Shown here: positions 9,271 to 16,269 of the stretch, in pieces
How positions within the stretch are numbered: the stretch's first letter is position 1
How the letters are laid out: every line of letters begins with the position of its first letter
Virus record (IMG/VR): IMGVR_UViG_3300042477_000580
Coordinates: 1 to 27,353 of that record
Strand: one strand, 5' to 3'
Length of the DNA stretch: 27,353 nucleotides
DNA from: a virus
The notes under the pieces: model-generated
What the model was told of the DNA's origin: nothing
What the model saw: only the letters and a program-made list of their open reading frames with translations
The model's database searches: none
Made by a program: the position numbers and the translations under genes

Positions 9271-9798
9271 TTATTTCCTAGGAATTTCATAATATCCAAC
9301 CTTTCCTCCGCCTCTAACAGTAGATGTTTCTAATTCGTCTTTTCTAACCTGGTCTTCTAAGTTCTTAATAGATTTAATAGCCTTCTCTGCTTTAGACGCT
9401 AAATCTAGCAGCTCTTTCATATCTCTAAATGACATATCCTCGTTAGTTGATTTTCTAAGAGACTTTGTCATTAGCTCTATATTAAGCCTTAATCCTCTAA
9501 GCATCTGTAGCGATAATGTATCTGTAAATGCAACATACATTGCCTCTGCTTCAGAAAAACTATCTACCAGCACTGAGTCTCCAGCGAATAATCTATCTAC
9601 TAGCTTCTTCTTTCTAATCTCAGTAGGCATTGATTTGACATATGGACTATCGTGATGATTGTTCAGTACTATATATTTTATTATATTAGTAGCTATTGAC
9701 TTGTCATCAAACTTATTCCATATGTCTGTGAATGCTGGAATTGCTAAAGCATCTGCATGAACAACTACATTATCTCCACTTATATCAAAGTATTTCAT
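9271..9798 (-). CDS. Conserved-looking helical phage protein, unknown function (175 aa)
   Basis: The protein is soluble and mostly helical, with a conserved-looking HHDSPYVKS stretch at about 48-56 and a charged C-terminal helix (LLDLASKAEKAIKSIKNLED). It ends VRGGGKVGYYEIPRK. No family is recognised with confidence. It is packed between the dUTPase-fold protein (2-base gap) and the metallopeptidase (1-base gap), so all three are one translational unit. Confidence 0.75.
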   Translation of the reverse strand: MKYFDISGDNVVVHADALAIPAFTDIWNKFDDKSIATNIIKYIVLNNHHDSPYVKSMPTEIRKKKLVDRLFAGDSVLVDSFSEAEAMYVAFTDTLSLQMLRGLRLNIELMTKSLRKSTNEDMSFRDMKELLDLASKAEKAIKSIKNLEDQVRKDELETSTVRGGGKVGYYEIPRK

Positions 9799-9800
9799 TA

Positions 9801-10217
9801 TTATTCAGGATTAGCTGCAGGAACATCTTTTTTAGGAGCTTCTGATTTATCTTCAAACTCAAATTCAATAGTAGGCTTCTTAATTATAATCATTCTACCT
9901 ATAATATCCTCTTGTTTGAATAATGAAGGTATAGCGTCAGTATTTACCTTATATCGCACTACAAGCTCTTCTGTGCTTGAGCCTACGACTATTTGAGGGC
10001 CTCCTGCTTGATATAATGAATTCCCAACAGCTCGCTCAGGAGCCAATAGTATACCTATCTCGTCCTCATTCATCTCTATTGTTAATCCTGTTTTATATCC
10101 AAGTACTACTTTATTATCTGCTCCAGCTTCAACTGATACGTCTACTGCCTCAAAACTAATTATTCCGTTAGTCACGTCCGGAGTCTTCGCTAGGTTGTTT
10201 ATTTTTGTTATTTTCAT
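9801..10217 (-). CDS. dUTPase-fold protein lacking the usual catalytic motif
   Basis: The 138-residue protein follows the layout of trimeric dUTPases: a hydrophobic strand with YKTGLTIEM at about 44-52, the phosphate-binding-type segment LLAPERAVGNSLYQAGG at about 58-74 (compare RSS/RSG motif), a strand ELVVRYKV, and a GD-R-I-A-like segment EDIIGRMIII near 104-113. In active dUTPases motif III is GxIDxxYRG with a catalytic Asp; here the place is taken by GGPQIVVGSSTEE without an Asp. The tail (KSEAPKKDVPAANPE) is disordered. It may be a non-catalytic binding or structural derivative. Fold assignment by eye is moderate. Confidence 0.6.
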   Translation of the reverse strand: MKITKINNLAKTPDVTNGIISFEAVDVSVEAGADNKVVLGYKTGLTIEMNEDEIGILLAPERAVGNSLYQAGGPQIVVGSSTEELVVRYKVNTDAIPSLFKQEDIIGRMIIIKKPTIEFEFEDKSEAPKKDVPAANPE

Positions 10218-10332
10218 TGTTTCTTATTGTTCGTTGTTCATTACTTCTTTCTATAAGCCAGTTTACCTTATTGCCTATCGGCGCTCTCTTCCAGGCTTCT
10301 GATACATAAAATTCTAATCTAGTCTTACTCAT
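10168..10332 (-). CDS. Tiny basic overlapping gene (54 aa)
   Basis: An ATG at 10332, embedded in the stop of the methyltransferase gene (TATGAGTAA), opens a 54-codon frame beginning MSKTRLEFYVSEAWKRAPIG. It runs on through KVNWLIERSN and ends at 10168, overlapping the first 50 bases of the dUTPase-fold gene. The overlap with the upstream stop is the same coupling used by its neighbours, and without this gene there would be a 107-base hole. It is polar and basic with no recognised family. Confidence 0.65.
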   Translation of the reverse strand: MSKTRLEFYVSEAWKRAPIGNKVNWLIERSNEQRTIRNNENNKNKQPSEDSGRD

Positions 10333-10750
10333 AATTATTAAATATCACTATCATTGATGGAAATGGTGCACTTGTCTTGCTGCCAGAGAACTTTAATCTG
10401 CCTTTTATAAATTCATAAGATATGTTGTCTTTCTTATATATGTAGTCATGAAACCACCGCGTATCTACTCTAGCGGGGACTAGCATTACTACTAAGCAGT
10501 TTTTAGATTCAGCCGCCTTTCTAACCCAATCTGAGCAATTTGAATAAGGTGGATTACACCACACTATCTCATTACTCCAGTCTTTAGATAAGCCATCTTG
10601 CTTCTCATTATAGTATCTCTTAACCTTATAATTACTAGTATCAGCACATACATCCACTGTAAATTTATACTTATTATCTAAGTCTTTGAATAGGTCTATT
10701 GGCGTTGACCAATTTCCAGTTCCACTGCTAAACATTATGTCTTTGTTCAC
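10325..10750 (-). CDS. DNA N6-adenine methyltransferase (phage Dam type)
   Basis: The 141-residue protein has the layout of small phage Dam-like enzymes: SSGTGNWSTPIDLFKDLDNK near the N-terminus, FTVDVCADTSNYKVKRYY at 30-47, and the catalytic NPPY at 66-69 in VWCNPPYSNCSDWVRKA. A Val/Leu-rich strand and PARVDTRWFHDYI follow near 90-105, and the protein ends with the family's typical KGRLKFSGSK...APFPSMIVIF. It would methylate adenine in phage DNA, usually to evade host restriction. Only the catalytic family signature is visible, not the recognition site. It overlaps both neighbours. Confidence 0.9.
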   Translation of the reverse strand: MNKDIMFSSGTGNWSTPIDLFKDLDNKYKFTVDVCADTSNYKVKRYYNEKQDGLSKDWSNEIVWCNPPYSNCSDWVRKAAESKNCLVVMLVPARVDTRWFHDYIYKKDNISYEFIKGRLKFSGSKTSAPFPSMIVIFNNYE

Positions 10751-11000
10751 TTTTACTAATTTTAAATAATCTTTTTTCTAATTCTACAGTCTTTCTGTAT
10801 TTCTCAAGCTTCTTTCCAATCTGAGTCCTTTTTATTCTAAACTTCCCAAAGAAATGAATCATTACTATATCTTCATTAACTGGGTCCATTATTCGTCTTC
10901 TTAAGAACATGAATGGGAATTGACATATTATAGAAATAATCTTCTTATCTACTTTGTACTTTTCAGACAGTTCTGTAAATATATCTTTTTTCTTTACCAT
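10728..11000 (-). CDS. Small basic protein, unknown function (90 aa)
   Basis: The protein is strongly basic, starting MVKKKDIFTELSEKYKVDKK, with FPFMFLRRRIMDP in the middle and many K and R at the end (RTQIGKKLEKYRKTVELEKR). It is likely a nucleic-acid-associated protein, judging only by charge. Its stop overlaps the methyltransferase start by 23 bases and its start overlaps the previous gene by 3 codons, so it is part of the operon. Confidence 0.7.
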   Translation of the reverse strand: MVKKKDIFTELSEKYKVDKKIISIICQFPFMFLRRRIMDPVNEDIVMIHFFGKFRIKRTQIGKKLEKYRKTVELEKRLFKISKSEQRHNV

Positions 11001-11158
11001 ATAAAGAATGACCTGTATGTAGGATATACGTAAGTGTATCTATCTATATATACTACTGTTGGTCTTTTTCTTTTTACATATAAAGATACTTTTGGATTAT
11101 AACTTCCCGTTTTTTCAAATGACGTTTTTGTCAATGAATTAAATAATTTGTTTAGCAT
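10994..11158 (-). CDS. Tiny tyrosine-rich gene (54 aa)
   Basis: An ATG at 11158, inside the end of the 128-aa gene, opens 54 codons beginning MLNKLFNSLTKTSFEKTGSY and containing RPTVVYIDRYTYVYPTYRS near the end. It stops at 10994, overlapping the start of the 90-aa gene. It fills what would otherwise be a 138-base gap and overlaps both neighbours by a few codons, exactly like the other genes here. No family is recognised. Confidence 0.65.
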   Translation of the reverse strand: MLNKLFNSLTKTSFEKTGSYNPKVSLYVKRKRPTVVYIDRYTYVYPTYRSFFIW

Positions 11159-11525
11159 TTTCTTGTATTTTTATTATTATGGACGTTTGAATAACTCTTC
11201 CTCCTATTATGTCTGGTATTAATGATTCGAGTATTGATATCTTGCCATTCTTGGCTCGTATTAATAGTCCTTTTTCTATGAATGTTTTTACGTACTTACT
11301 AATATTATCTTTTCCAATATTCAACGTTGACATCAGAATCTTTCTATTATCAGTCCTATCGACTGGTAGTTTTAAATTCTTTTCTTTTATATCAAGCATT
11401 CTAAGGGAGACGAGAGCCGAGAATACCTCAAGCTCTCTATTAGTTAATCCCATTAATCCATTTAGACCACGTAGAAATTCATAACAAACATCAGATTCTC
11501 GAACAGTCTTTATGAATTTATTCAT
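11139..11525 (-). CDS. Winged-helix-like DNA-binding protein (128 aa)
   Basis: The middle of this protein reads like a winged helix-turn-helix: a first helix LTNRELEVFSALVSLRM at about 27-43, a helix with NRKILMSTLNIGKDNISKYV at about 63-82 acting as turn and recognition helix, then FIEKGLLIRAKNGKISIL as the wing at about 84-102. Such proteins regulate transcription or organise phage replication. The start at 11525 overlaps the upstream stop by one base (TAATG). Assignment is by helix pattern only; I cannot tell a regulator from a replisome protein. Confidence 0.6.
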   Translation of the reverse strand: MNKFIKTVRESDVCYEFLRGLNGLMGLTNRELEVFSALVSLRMLDIKEKNLKLPVDRTDNRKILMSTLNIGKDNISKYVKTFIEKGLLIRAKNGKISILESLIPDIIGGRVIQTSIIIKIQENAKQII

Positions 11526-11998
11526 TATTTAAGCCCTTTTAATACTGTTAAGATATTTTTATAAACAGTTAAGTCCACGTCTATTTCATTAAAGAATGTA
11601 GCGTATTTCAAGTTATCATAATGATTAACATACAAGTCTTCAAACTTCTTAATCTGCTTATCAATAGATTCTACCAATGAGGCATAAGATTCATCTGCAA
11701 GCTGCATTTTATCCTCTAGCTCTACAATTACCTTAGATAATTCATCGCGCTCTTGAACTAATGCATTAATGCGTTCTTTATTAGTAAGCGGTTTTTCTGC
11801 AAACCATTCTATTGCTACAAAGTGATCTTTATCCAAAAGAGATTCTGATAATTCTACTATCTGTTTGTGAGAATGGTCTTTACCTGCATATTCTGATTTA
11901 TACACAAAGTTGTCGTTTGAATTTTCTCTAGACAATACTGCGTCTACGTGTAAACCATATACTGGCTTAGTCACTGCTACTGATTTTATATTTTTCAT
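11525..11998 (-). CDS. Coiled-coil protein, unknown function (157 aa)
   Basis: I place the start at 11998, giving MKNIKSVAVTKPVYGLHVDA. An earlier ATG at 12061 would add 21 residues but runs through the putative promoter at 12024-12042. The N-terminal 65 residues are mixed strand and helix; residues 70-125 (ERINALVQERDELSKVIVEL onward) form a long charged helix with heptad-like spacing. It is the first gene of a unit lying after the terminator that ends the RNase H transcript. No catalytic residues are visible and the function is unknown. Confidence 0.7.
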   Translation of the reverse strand: MKNIKSVAVTKPVYGLHVDAVLSRENSNDNFVYKSEYAGKDHSHKQIVELSESLLDKDHFVAIEWFAEKPLTNKERINALVQERDELSKVIVELEDKMQLADESYASLVESIDKQIKKFEDLYVNHYDNLKYATFFNEIDVDLTVYKNILTVLKGLK

Positions 11999-12023
11999 AT
12001 TTTTATGATTTGTTGTTTGGTTA

Positions 12024-12042
12024 CATATATATAAACGTATAA
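12024..12042 (-). promoter_or_regulatory. Putative late promoter element, copy 2 (TATACGTTTATATATATG)
   Basis: On the minus strand this element lies 26-44 bases before the 157-aa gene and just after the terminator that closes the RNase H transcript. It shares TATACGTTTATA with copies at 8085-8108, 13007-13024 and 15995-16018. A promoter exactly between a terminator and the next gene is the expected arrangement. Confidence 0.55.
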
Positions 12043-12089
12043 CATAGTCAAATTGTTGCATGTTTTATATATCTTTTTTAAAATTAGAC

Positions 12090-12119
12090 AAAAAAATAGG
12101 AGCTATTACTAACCCCTAT
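12090..12119 (-). terminator. Rho-independent terminator after RNase H
   Basis: On the minus strand a 7-bp stem (ATAGGGG with CTCCTAT, one G-U pair, 10-nt loop) is followed at once by seven T residues. The TAG stop of the RNase H gene lies in the 5' arm, so translation ends on the hairpin itself. This is the clearest intrinsic terminator of the left block. Confidence 0.8.
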
Positions 12120-12568
12120 AGTATCATTGTTGCTCTACTCCCATACATGCCATCTCTAGCGTTCTTGGCTATTTCGTCTGCAACTGCATTCTCTTCTCTA
12201 GGAATCCATGTAACATTGACATCCATCATTGATATTAGCTCATATAATCTAATCCATAGATCGCTATTCTTTATCTTATCAAAATGCGTTAACATCCATC
12301 TATCTAGCCATTTGAGGTTAATCGGATTCTCTATATATTTAGAGTCAGTGTATATGTTGATTTGAGTTCCAGGTTTTAAGTCGGGGCTATTTAAAGCCAT
12401 TTCTAATCCATTGATGAACCCAATTAACTCCATTCTGTTGTTTGTAGTATCAGAATCATGACCGCAAGTTATTACTTTATCACAACCTGAACTTAGAACA
12501 GCGGCCCAGCCACCAGGCCCTGGGTTCCCAGAGCAGGCGCCGTCTGTGTATATTTCTATACTTTTCAT
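12116..12568 (-). CDS. rnhA: Ribonuclease HI
   Basis: This 150-residue protein has the full RNase HI catalytic set: D9 in IYTDGACSGNPGPGGWA, E47 in TTNNRMELIG, D75 in INIYTDSKYI, and D131 in AVADEIAKNA. The length is that of the single-domain family. It removes RNA from RNA-DNA hybrids, such as lagging-strand primers or R-loops. The loop that carries the conserved His in E. coli reads WIPREENAVAD, so that histidine is replaced, as in some phage and retroviral forms. It follows the GroES-like gene with a one-base overlap and is closed by an intrinsic terminator. Confidence 0.95.
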   Translation of the reverse strand: MKSIEIYTDGACSGNPGPGGWAAVLSSGCDKVITCGHDSDTTNNRMELIGFINGLEMALNSPDLKPGTQINIYTDSKYIENPINLKWLDRWMLTHFDKIKNSDLWIRLYELISMMDVNVTWIPREENAVADEIAKNARDGMYGSRATMIL

Positions 12569-12987
12569 TAAGCTTTGACTTTAAATAAGACATCAAATGG
12601 CTTAACCAACATGCTATCCTTAAAAAGGTCAAATTCAACAGAATTAAACTTGCCATTGAATACTATTGTATCTCCAACATTAATTTCTTTACAATAAGCA
12701 GAATCAATAGGCAATGCCAATACTATACCTTTTCTAAATATAGATGGTACCTGCTGAATCTCTTTTCTCATCTCCATGATAGGCTCTCCATCTTCGTCTA
12801 ATTCTTCAGACTTAAATGGTACATTAACCTCTCTATCTATCATGATTGGCTCAAGTGGTTTAACTAGGATATCTTTGATTGGTTCGTATACTAATTTTTC
12901 TACAACCATTTCTAATAATTTTTCATTACTCACGTTATCAAGAGTTTCCATTACTTGCTCTTGAGTAGTATAAATTTGTTCTTCCAT
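12568..12987 (-). CDS. GroES-like (co-chaperonin fold) protein
   Basis: Of 139 residues, the part from about 37 onward lines up with GroES: DILVKPLEPI matches the first strand, RKGIVLALP (about 86-94) matches the GEVLAVG strand, INVGDTIVFNG matches VKVGDIVIFN, and the end DSMLVKPFDVLFKVKA matches EEVLIMSESDILAIVEA. The first 36 residues are an extra acidic helix. The mobile-loop position holds an acidic stretch (KSEELDEDGEP) instead of the usual GGIVL. T4-like phages use a GroES-like protein (gp31) to fold capsid protein in GroEL; a similar role is plausible. Alignment is by eye. Confidence 0.65.
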   Translation of the reverse strand: MEEQIYTTQEQVMETLDNVSNEKLLEMVVEKLVYEPIKDILVKPLEPIMIDREVNVPFKSEELDEDGEPIMEMRKEIQQVPSIFRKGIVLALPIDSAYCKEINVGDTIVFNGKFNSVEFDLFKDSMLVKPFDVLFKVKA

Positions 12988-13006
12988 TTCTTTTTAATTA
13001 ATTAAC

Positions 13007-13024
13007 TATACTTATATAAACGAA
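13007..13024 (-). promoter_or_regulatory. Putative late promoter element, copy 3 (TCGTTTATATAAGTATA)
   Basis: This element lies about 20-37 bases before the GroES-like gene on the minus strand and directly follows the T-run of the terminator at 13023-13049. It matches CGTTTATA of the other three copies, with T instead of A before CGTT. Confidence 0.5.
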
Positions 13025-13049
13025 AAAAGCGACACTATTGTTGCCGCTT
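13023..13049 (-). terminator. Rho-independent terminator after the 34-aa gene
   Basis: On the minus strand an 8-bp stem (AAGCGGCA with TGTCGCTT, one G-U pair) has a 7-nt loop and is followed by six T residues. The stop codon of the 34-aa gene lies in the loop region. It separates the upstream 521-aa unit from the GroES-like/RNase H unit. Confidence 0.8.
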
Positions 13050-13139
13050 ATCCTTATTATTTTTATCTTTTTGTATATCTGCGCACGTGTCATATATTGA
13101 GTGCCAGCACTTACAATCATTGCAGTATCCGTATTCCAT
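13035..13139 (-). CDS. 34-aa cysteine mini-protein
   Basis: An ATG at 13139 opens 34 codons beginning MEYGYCNDCKCWHSIYDTCA and ending in a lysine-rich tail, with the TAG at 13035 inside a terminator hairpin. C6, C9, C11, H13 and C19 resemble a one-knuckle zinc-binding motif. The frame is closed upstream by a stop, so the ATG choice is firm. It sits after the 521-aa gene on the same strand. Being so short it could be chance, but the tight Cys/His spacing and the stop placed on the terminator argue for a real gene. Confidence 0.5.
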   Translation of the reverse strand: MEYGYCNDCKCWHSIYDTCADIQKDKNNKDKRQQ

Positions 13140-13246
13140 AGCGTGTCGTATAATAGTATTTTAAGCCTCTCTAAGGCATTATCTCTGTAAAGTAATACAT
13201 TTGTATCATTTAAAAATTAAGTGCTTTAAAAGAGCTTAGAATGGGT

Positions 13247-14812
13247 TTAATGGACTTTAATTATTTTTCCATCTGGACTAATTTCTATTCTTGCTTTGAC
13301 ATTCATTGGTTTTGCAACACCATATGCTTGGTATGGATCTATATCACCTATTTTTTTTAATACTTTTCTAACTATTTTTTTTACCATTTTTGGCGCATTT
13401 GTTTGTTCAAAGTTTCTTGTTGCAGATTCCATTGGCGTCCTGAGCGGGTTTATATCCCAAACGTCATTTGCCTGAAATTCAAAATTGCCTGTATCTAATT
13501 TCTTGACGTCCATATTATAAAATCCCATTGTCTTATGGAACATATCTTTGTTGCCTCCAACATTATATTCGTTGTCAGAAATTTTAACTACATTAGATCT
13601 ATCCCTTTTCGATGCTGCTGAAGTCTCTCCGGTCATGGATCTTATCTTAGAAGAAACTCTTTCTGCTTTATCTAAAAATGCATTAGCATCGACTGATTTA
13701 GGATTAAATGTATATACTAGGTCCTTATTTGTAGACAAATCACTAACTCTATATGCACTATTTTTATGTTCAACGCCCATAAATGTATCATATGCCGATA
13801 CTCTATTTGGGTTTTCCGACATAGACTTTTCTCTGATTTTTATAGCCGCCTCTCTAGATGTTTTTGAATTAAATATAGGGTTTTCTATATTGTATGATTT
13901 TCTGTAGTTGTCTATTAATCTAGCCTGGTCCTCTTTTGAAATCGCAGTAGAGCTAAATCTAGTAGCCTCCTCTAATCTGTTTTTTATATATTGCTCCTCA
14001 GTGATATAGTTCTTATTTTTAGAATTGAATGAATATCTAAGAATATCCTTGCCTCTTTCTACTACATCCTGATATCCAAATGGATCTATAGCCTTGTGTA
14101 TTGAATTTTTGAATAGCCTGTTTCCTGTTTTTTGAATTTCCAGGACTCCATTTTTTTCAATTTCATTATTCATTAAGTCTAATTCATATTGGTGTAGTGG
14201 TCTTCCTGAATTATTTTTATTTATCACATCCTTTGATGACTTAGGCGCCTCTAATTTTGATTTGATCACATCATCCAATACTCTTGTTTGCGCCTTACTC
14301 TGTATAGCTTCGCCTGCCATTTTACCTGCTATTTTTGTACCAGCAGCATTCATTATTTTACCAAGCATCTCTGCTTCTAGTACGCTGGTAACACCATCTG
14401 CAACCATTCCTGCTTTTTGGATTGGGGTTCCAAGCCTACCAGTCTCTATATCTTCTTTACTAGTAGGAGTTATTAATCCTGCTGTATATTTAGATACTGC
14501 ATTTGCAGTCTTTGGTGATATATCATTAATAGCATTACCAATCAAACTTCCGCCCAGAGTCTTCATTGCACTAGCAGTGTATGTTCCAATATCGCTAACC
14601 TTATCTCCGATAGTTGGATATTTTAATCTATACGCTTTATCTATCTGTTCTTTCGTATTTTTCCATACCAATGATTCTGGGGCAACTGTAGCCTCCACTA
14701 CTTTTTTAGCTGGAGTTCTTGTATTATCCCTGGGAGTATTTCCTATAGATGTGCTATTTATTAACTTGCTATTCCAGTATCCTGTTCTACTATTGTTTTC
14801 TTTTGGCTCCAT
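13247..14812 (-). CDS. Large protein of unknown function (521 aa), possibly virion-associated
   Basis: The N-terminus is polar and asparagine-rich (MEPKENNSRTGYWNSKLINS). A small-residue-rich segment at about 80-175 (GGSLIGNAINDISPKTANAV, then MLGKIMNAAGTKIAGKMAGE) looks like amphipathic or membrane-seeking helices. The rest is charged and ends with a basic helix (KMVKKIVRKVLKKIG) and a short strand IEISPDGKIIKVH. No catalytic motif is recognised. It starts 2 bases after the 175-aa gene. Glycine/alanine helices in a large late protein suggest a protein ejected with the DNA or packed in the head, but this is inference. Confidence 0.75.
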   Translation of the reverse strand: MEPKENNSRTGYWNSKLINSTSIGNTPRDNTRTPAKKVVEATVAPESLVWKNTKEQIDKAYRLKYPTIGDKVSDIGTYTASAMKTLGGSLIGNAINDISPKTANAVSKYTAGLITPTSKEDIETGRLGTPIQKAGMVADGVTSVLEAEMLGKIMNAAGTKIAGKMAGEAIQSKAQTRVLDDVIKSKLEAPKSSKDVINKNNSGRPLHQYELDLMNNEIEKNGVLEIQKTGNRLFKNSIHKAIDPFGYQDVVERGKDILRYSFNSKNKNYITEEQYIKNRLEEATRFSSTAISKEDQARLIDNYRKSYNIENPIFNSKTSREAAIKIREKSMSENPNRVSAYDTFMGVEHKNSAYRVSDLSTNKDLVYTFNPKSVDANAFLDKAERVSSKIRSMTGETSAASKRDRSNVVKISDNEYNVGGNKDMFHKTMGFYNMDVKKLDTGNFEFQANDVWDINPLRTPMESATRNFEQTNAPKMVKKIVRKVLKKIGDIDPYQAYGVAKPMNVKARIEISPDGKIIKVH

Positions 14813-14814
14813 GA

Positions 14815-15342
14815 TTATAAGTATAATAGATATGGGTTATAAGGAGCTTTGCCTCCTGCTCCAATAGTATTAGACAATACATCCACTACAGGCTTAGGCT
14901 TTCTTTTACTGCTAACATAGTCTTGATTAAAATAACGATACTCAGGTGTTCTCTTTATTAAATCCACGTATTTATCATTTACATCATTAAACATATAGTA
15001 GTCTTTACCGGCAACCTTGCCTTCTGGTCTATATTGTAATGCATTAAGCAATTCATCTGTAGACTTGCTATCGAAGTCTTCTAACTTAAATCCTTTAGAT
15101 GATAGTATCTTAGATACAGTATCTTTATATTCAGACAGCTCCTCTTTGCTGTTTTTGTATTCTAATCTCTTCTCATTACTACTCAAGCCTAGAGAGCCAA
15201 CCCTCGGTTGTCTACCACCTTCACCGGCCCACTTAGCCGCCATTAAATGAGTGAGGGCTGGAGAAAAGCCTAAATTATTCGCCTCTTCTATCAGCCCATC
15301 CACATAACCCCAATTCTTTGTATATTCCTTCTTTGGATACAT
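14815..15342 (-). CDS. Hypothetical phage protein (175 aa)
   Basis: The protein starts MYPKKEYTKNWGYVDGLIEE and contains LTHLMAAKWAGEGGRQPRVG at about 30-49, followed by a lysine-rich helical middle and a proline-rich tail ending APYNPYLLYL. The AAKWAGEGG stretch slightly recalls muramidase-like sequences, but no catalytic arrangement can be confirmed. It ends 2 bases before the 521-aa gene and starts 1 base after the 111-aa gene, so the three belong to one operon. Confidence 0.7.
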   Translation of the reverse strand: MYPKKEYTKNWGYVDGLIEEANNLGFSPALTHLMAAKWAGEGGRQPRVGSLGLSSNEKRLEYKNSKEELSEYKDTVSKILSSKGFKLEDFDSKSTDELLNALQYRPEGKVAGKDYYMFNDVNDKYVDLIKRTPEYRYFNQDYVSSKRKPKPVVDVLSNTIGAGGKAPYNPYLLYL

Positions 15343-15343
15343 A

Positions 15344-15679
15344 TTATATCTTTATATATAAATTACTAAGCCAGATTGATACTAGCCCAGTGTTCTTTCC
15401 TTTTATCCATAAATCCATCTTTGTTACAAGTCCATCTGATGATTCAAATCTAACAAAGTATTCTCCTAGCTCAGTAGCTCTTCTGCTGCCTCTTCTTATA
15501 GACTCACTATAGATATCCTTCATATCTATGAATGCTTTTCCATGTTTAACCTCTTTAATTCCACAAGATATAGGCAAACCTACCCTATTGAATATAGTTA
15601 TCCCTGCCTTCTTAATATAATCTATATTAACCTCTTTAATACATCTTAACATATATAATTTATATATCTTTCTTCTCAA
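15344..15679 (-). CDS. Hypothetical protein, first gene of the minus-strand block (111 aa)
   Basis: The protein begins MRRKIYKLYMLRCIKEVNID; a later start at MLRCIKEV (residue 10) is also possible. It is basic in the first half, with ESIRRGSRRATELGEYFVRF at about 60-79, and ends in hydrophobic WLSNLYIKI. No family is recognised. It is the promoter-proximal gene of the left block and lies after about 300 bases of structured untranslated sequence. Confidence 0.6.
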   Translation of the reverse strand: MRRKIYKLYMLRCIKEVNIDYIKKAGITIFNRVGLPISCGIKEVKHGKAFIDMKDIYSESIRRGSRRATELGEYFVRFESSDGLVTKMDLWIKGKNTGLVSIWLSNLYIKI

Positions 15680-15689
15680 TTAAACATAA

Positions 15690-15995
15690 TTCACCCCTTG
15701 TCGCCGGACCATATTTCGGCATGGTTTATAGAGTTGTTCATTATTATGTCTGTACGTCGGCTATGCCTTTGCATTGCTTACACCCATCAGCTTATCTCAA
15801 TCTCCCCTTATTATTCACACATTCTATATCAAATATATAGCAGTGAACCGCTGCACATAACTCTTACTTAAAACCTTTTGACTCTGCCGGAGAAAACATA
15901 TTATCTAGTATGTAAATGCGATAATACCAATCCGACGTCTAACCATTTAAACTTTCGCCCTTATGGTGGTCAGCCCCAGGTGGGTGCCGAAGTCA
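15690..15995 (-). ncRNA. Structured untranslated leader or ncRNA ahead of the minus-strand block
   Basis: No gene fits on either strand. Read on the minus strand from the putative promoter at 15995-16018, the segment holds a long-range 7-bp pairing (ACGTCGG with CCGACGT), a 6-bp hairpin CTATAT/ATATAG, a small hairpin GCAG/CTGC, and near its 3' end interleaved CCAT/ATGG and GCCG/CGGC pairings that would make an H-type pseudoknot (about 15701-15725). It would be transcribed as the 5' leader of the 111-aa gene or as a separate RNA. Structure was drawn by eye. Confidence 0.5.
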
Positions 15996-16018
15996 TTATA
16001 CTATAACGTATATAATTT
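15995..16018 (-). promoter_or_regulatory. Putative late promoter element, copy 4 (TATACGTTATAGTATA)
   Basis: The minus-strand sequence ATTATATACGTTATAGTATA heads the structured leader of the left block. It shares TATACGTT and the following TATA with three other elements placed before minus-strand genes, making this the likely main promoter of the block. Confidence 0.55.
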
Positions 16019-16127
16019 TATTTTGTTTACATGATGTTGAGAAAAAATAGCAAAAAAATGCATTATTTTTAAAAAAATATTAAAAAAAGTGATGAAATAG
16101 TAAAATTTTTGGGAAAAATATTTTTCG
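16019..16127. other. A/T-tract-rich segment in the divergence region
   Basis: About 110 bases with almost no G or C, made of runs of A on the plus strand and T on the minus strand. Such a tract next to repeats and palindromes at the point where the two gene blocks diverge could be an UP element, a bent or easily melted region, or part of a replication origin. A minus-strand open frame across it is low-complexity and not credible as a gene. Confidence 0.45.
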
Positions 16128-16209
16128 AACAGTATGCCCAGGCTTGTGCAAAGGTAAAAAAATTTAGTATAATAATTTTTAAACAGCATATCCATGCTTA
16201 CACAAAGGT
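16128..16209 (-). repeat. Two degenerate 28-bp direct repeats
   Basis: Units at 16128-16155 and 16182-16209 match at 21 of 28 positions and six of the seven differences are transitions; they are 54 bases apart start to start. On the minus strand each begins ACCTTTG and carries CTGTT about 17 bases on. The shared ACCTTTG could be the TTTG box of a Bacteroides-type promoter, or the units could be operator or origin iterons. They point toward the left block. Confidence 0.5.
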
Positions 16210-16269
16210 GTCTTAAATCAATCCCCCTGGCTAAAAACTCGCGCCAAGTACCCCCGGTGGGTAGATACC

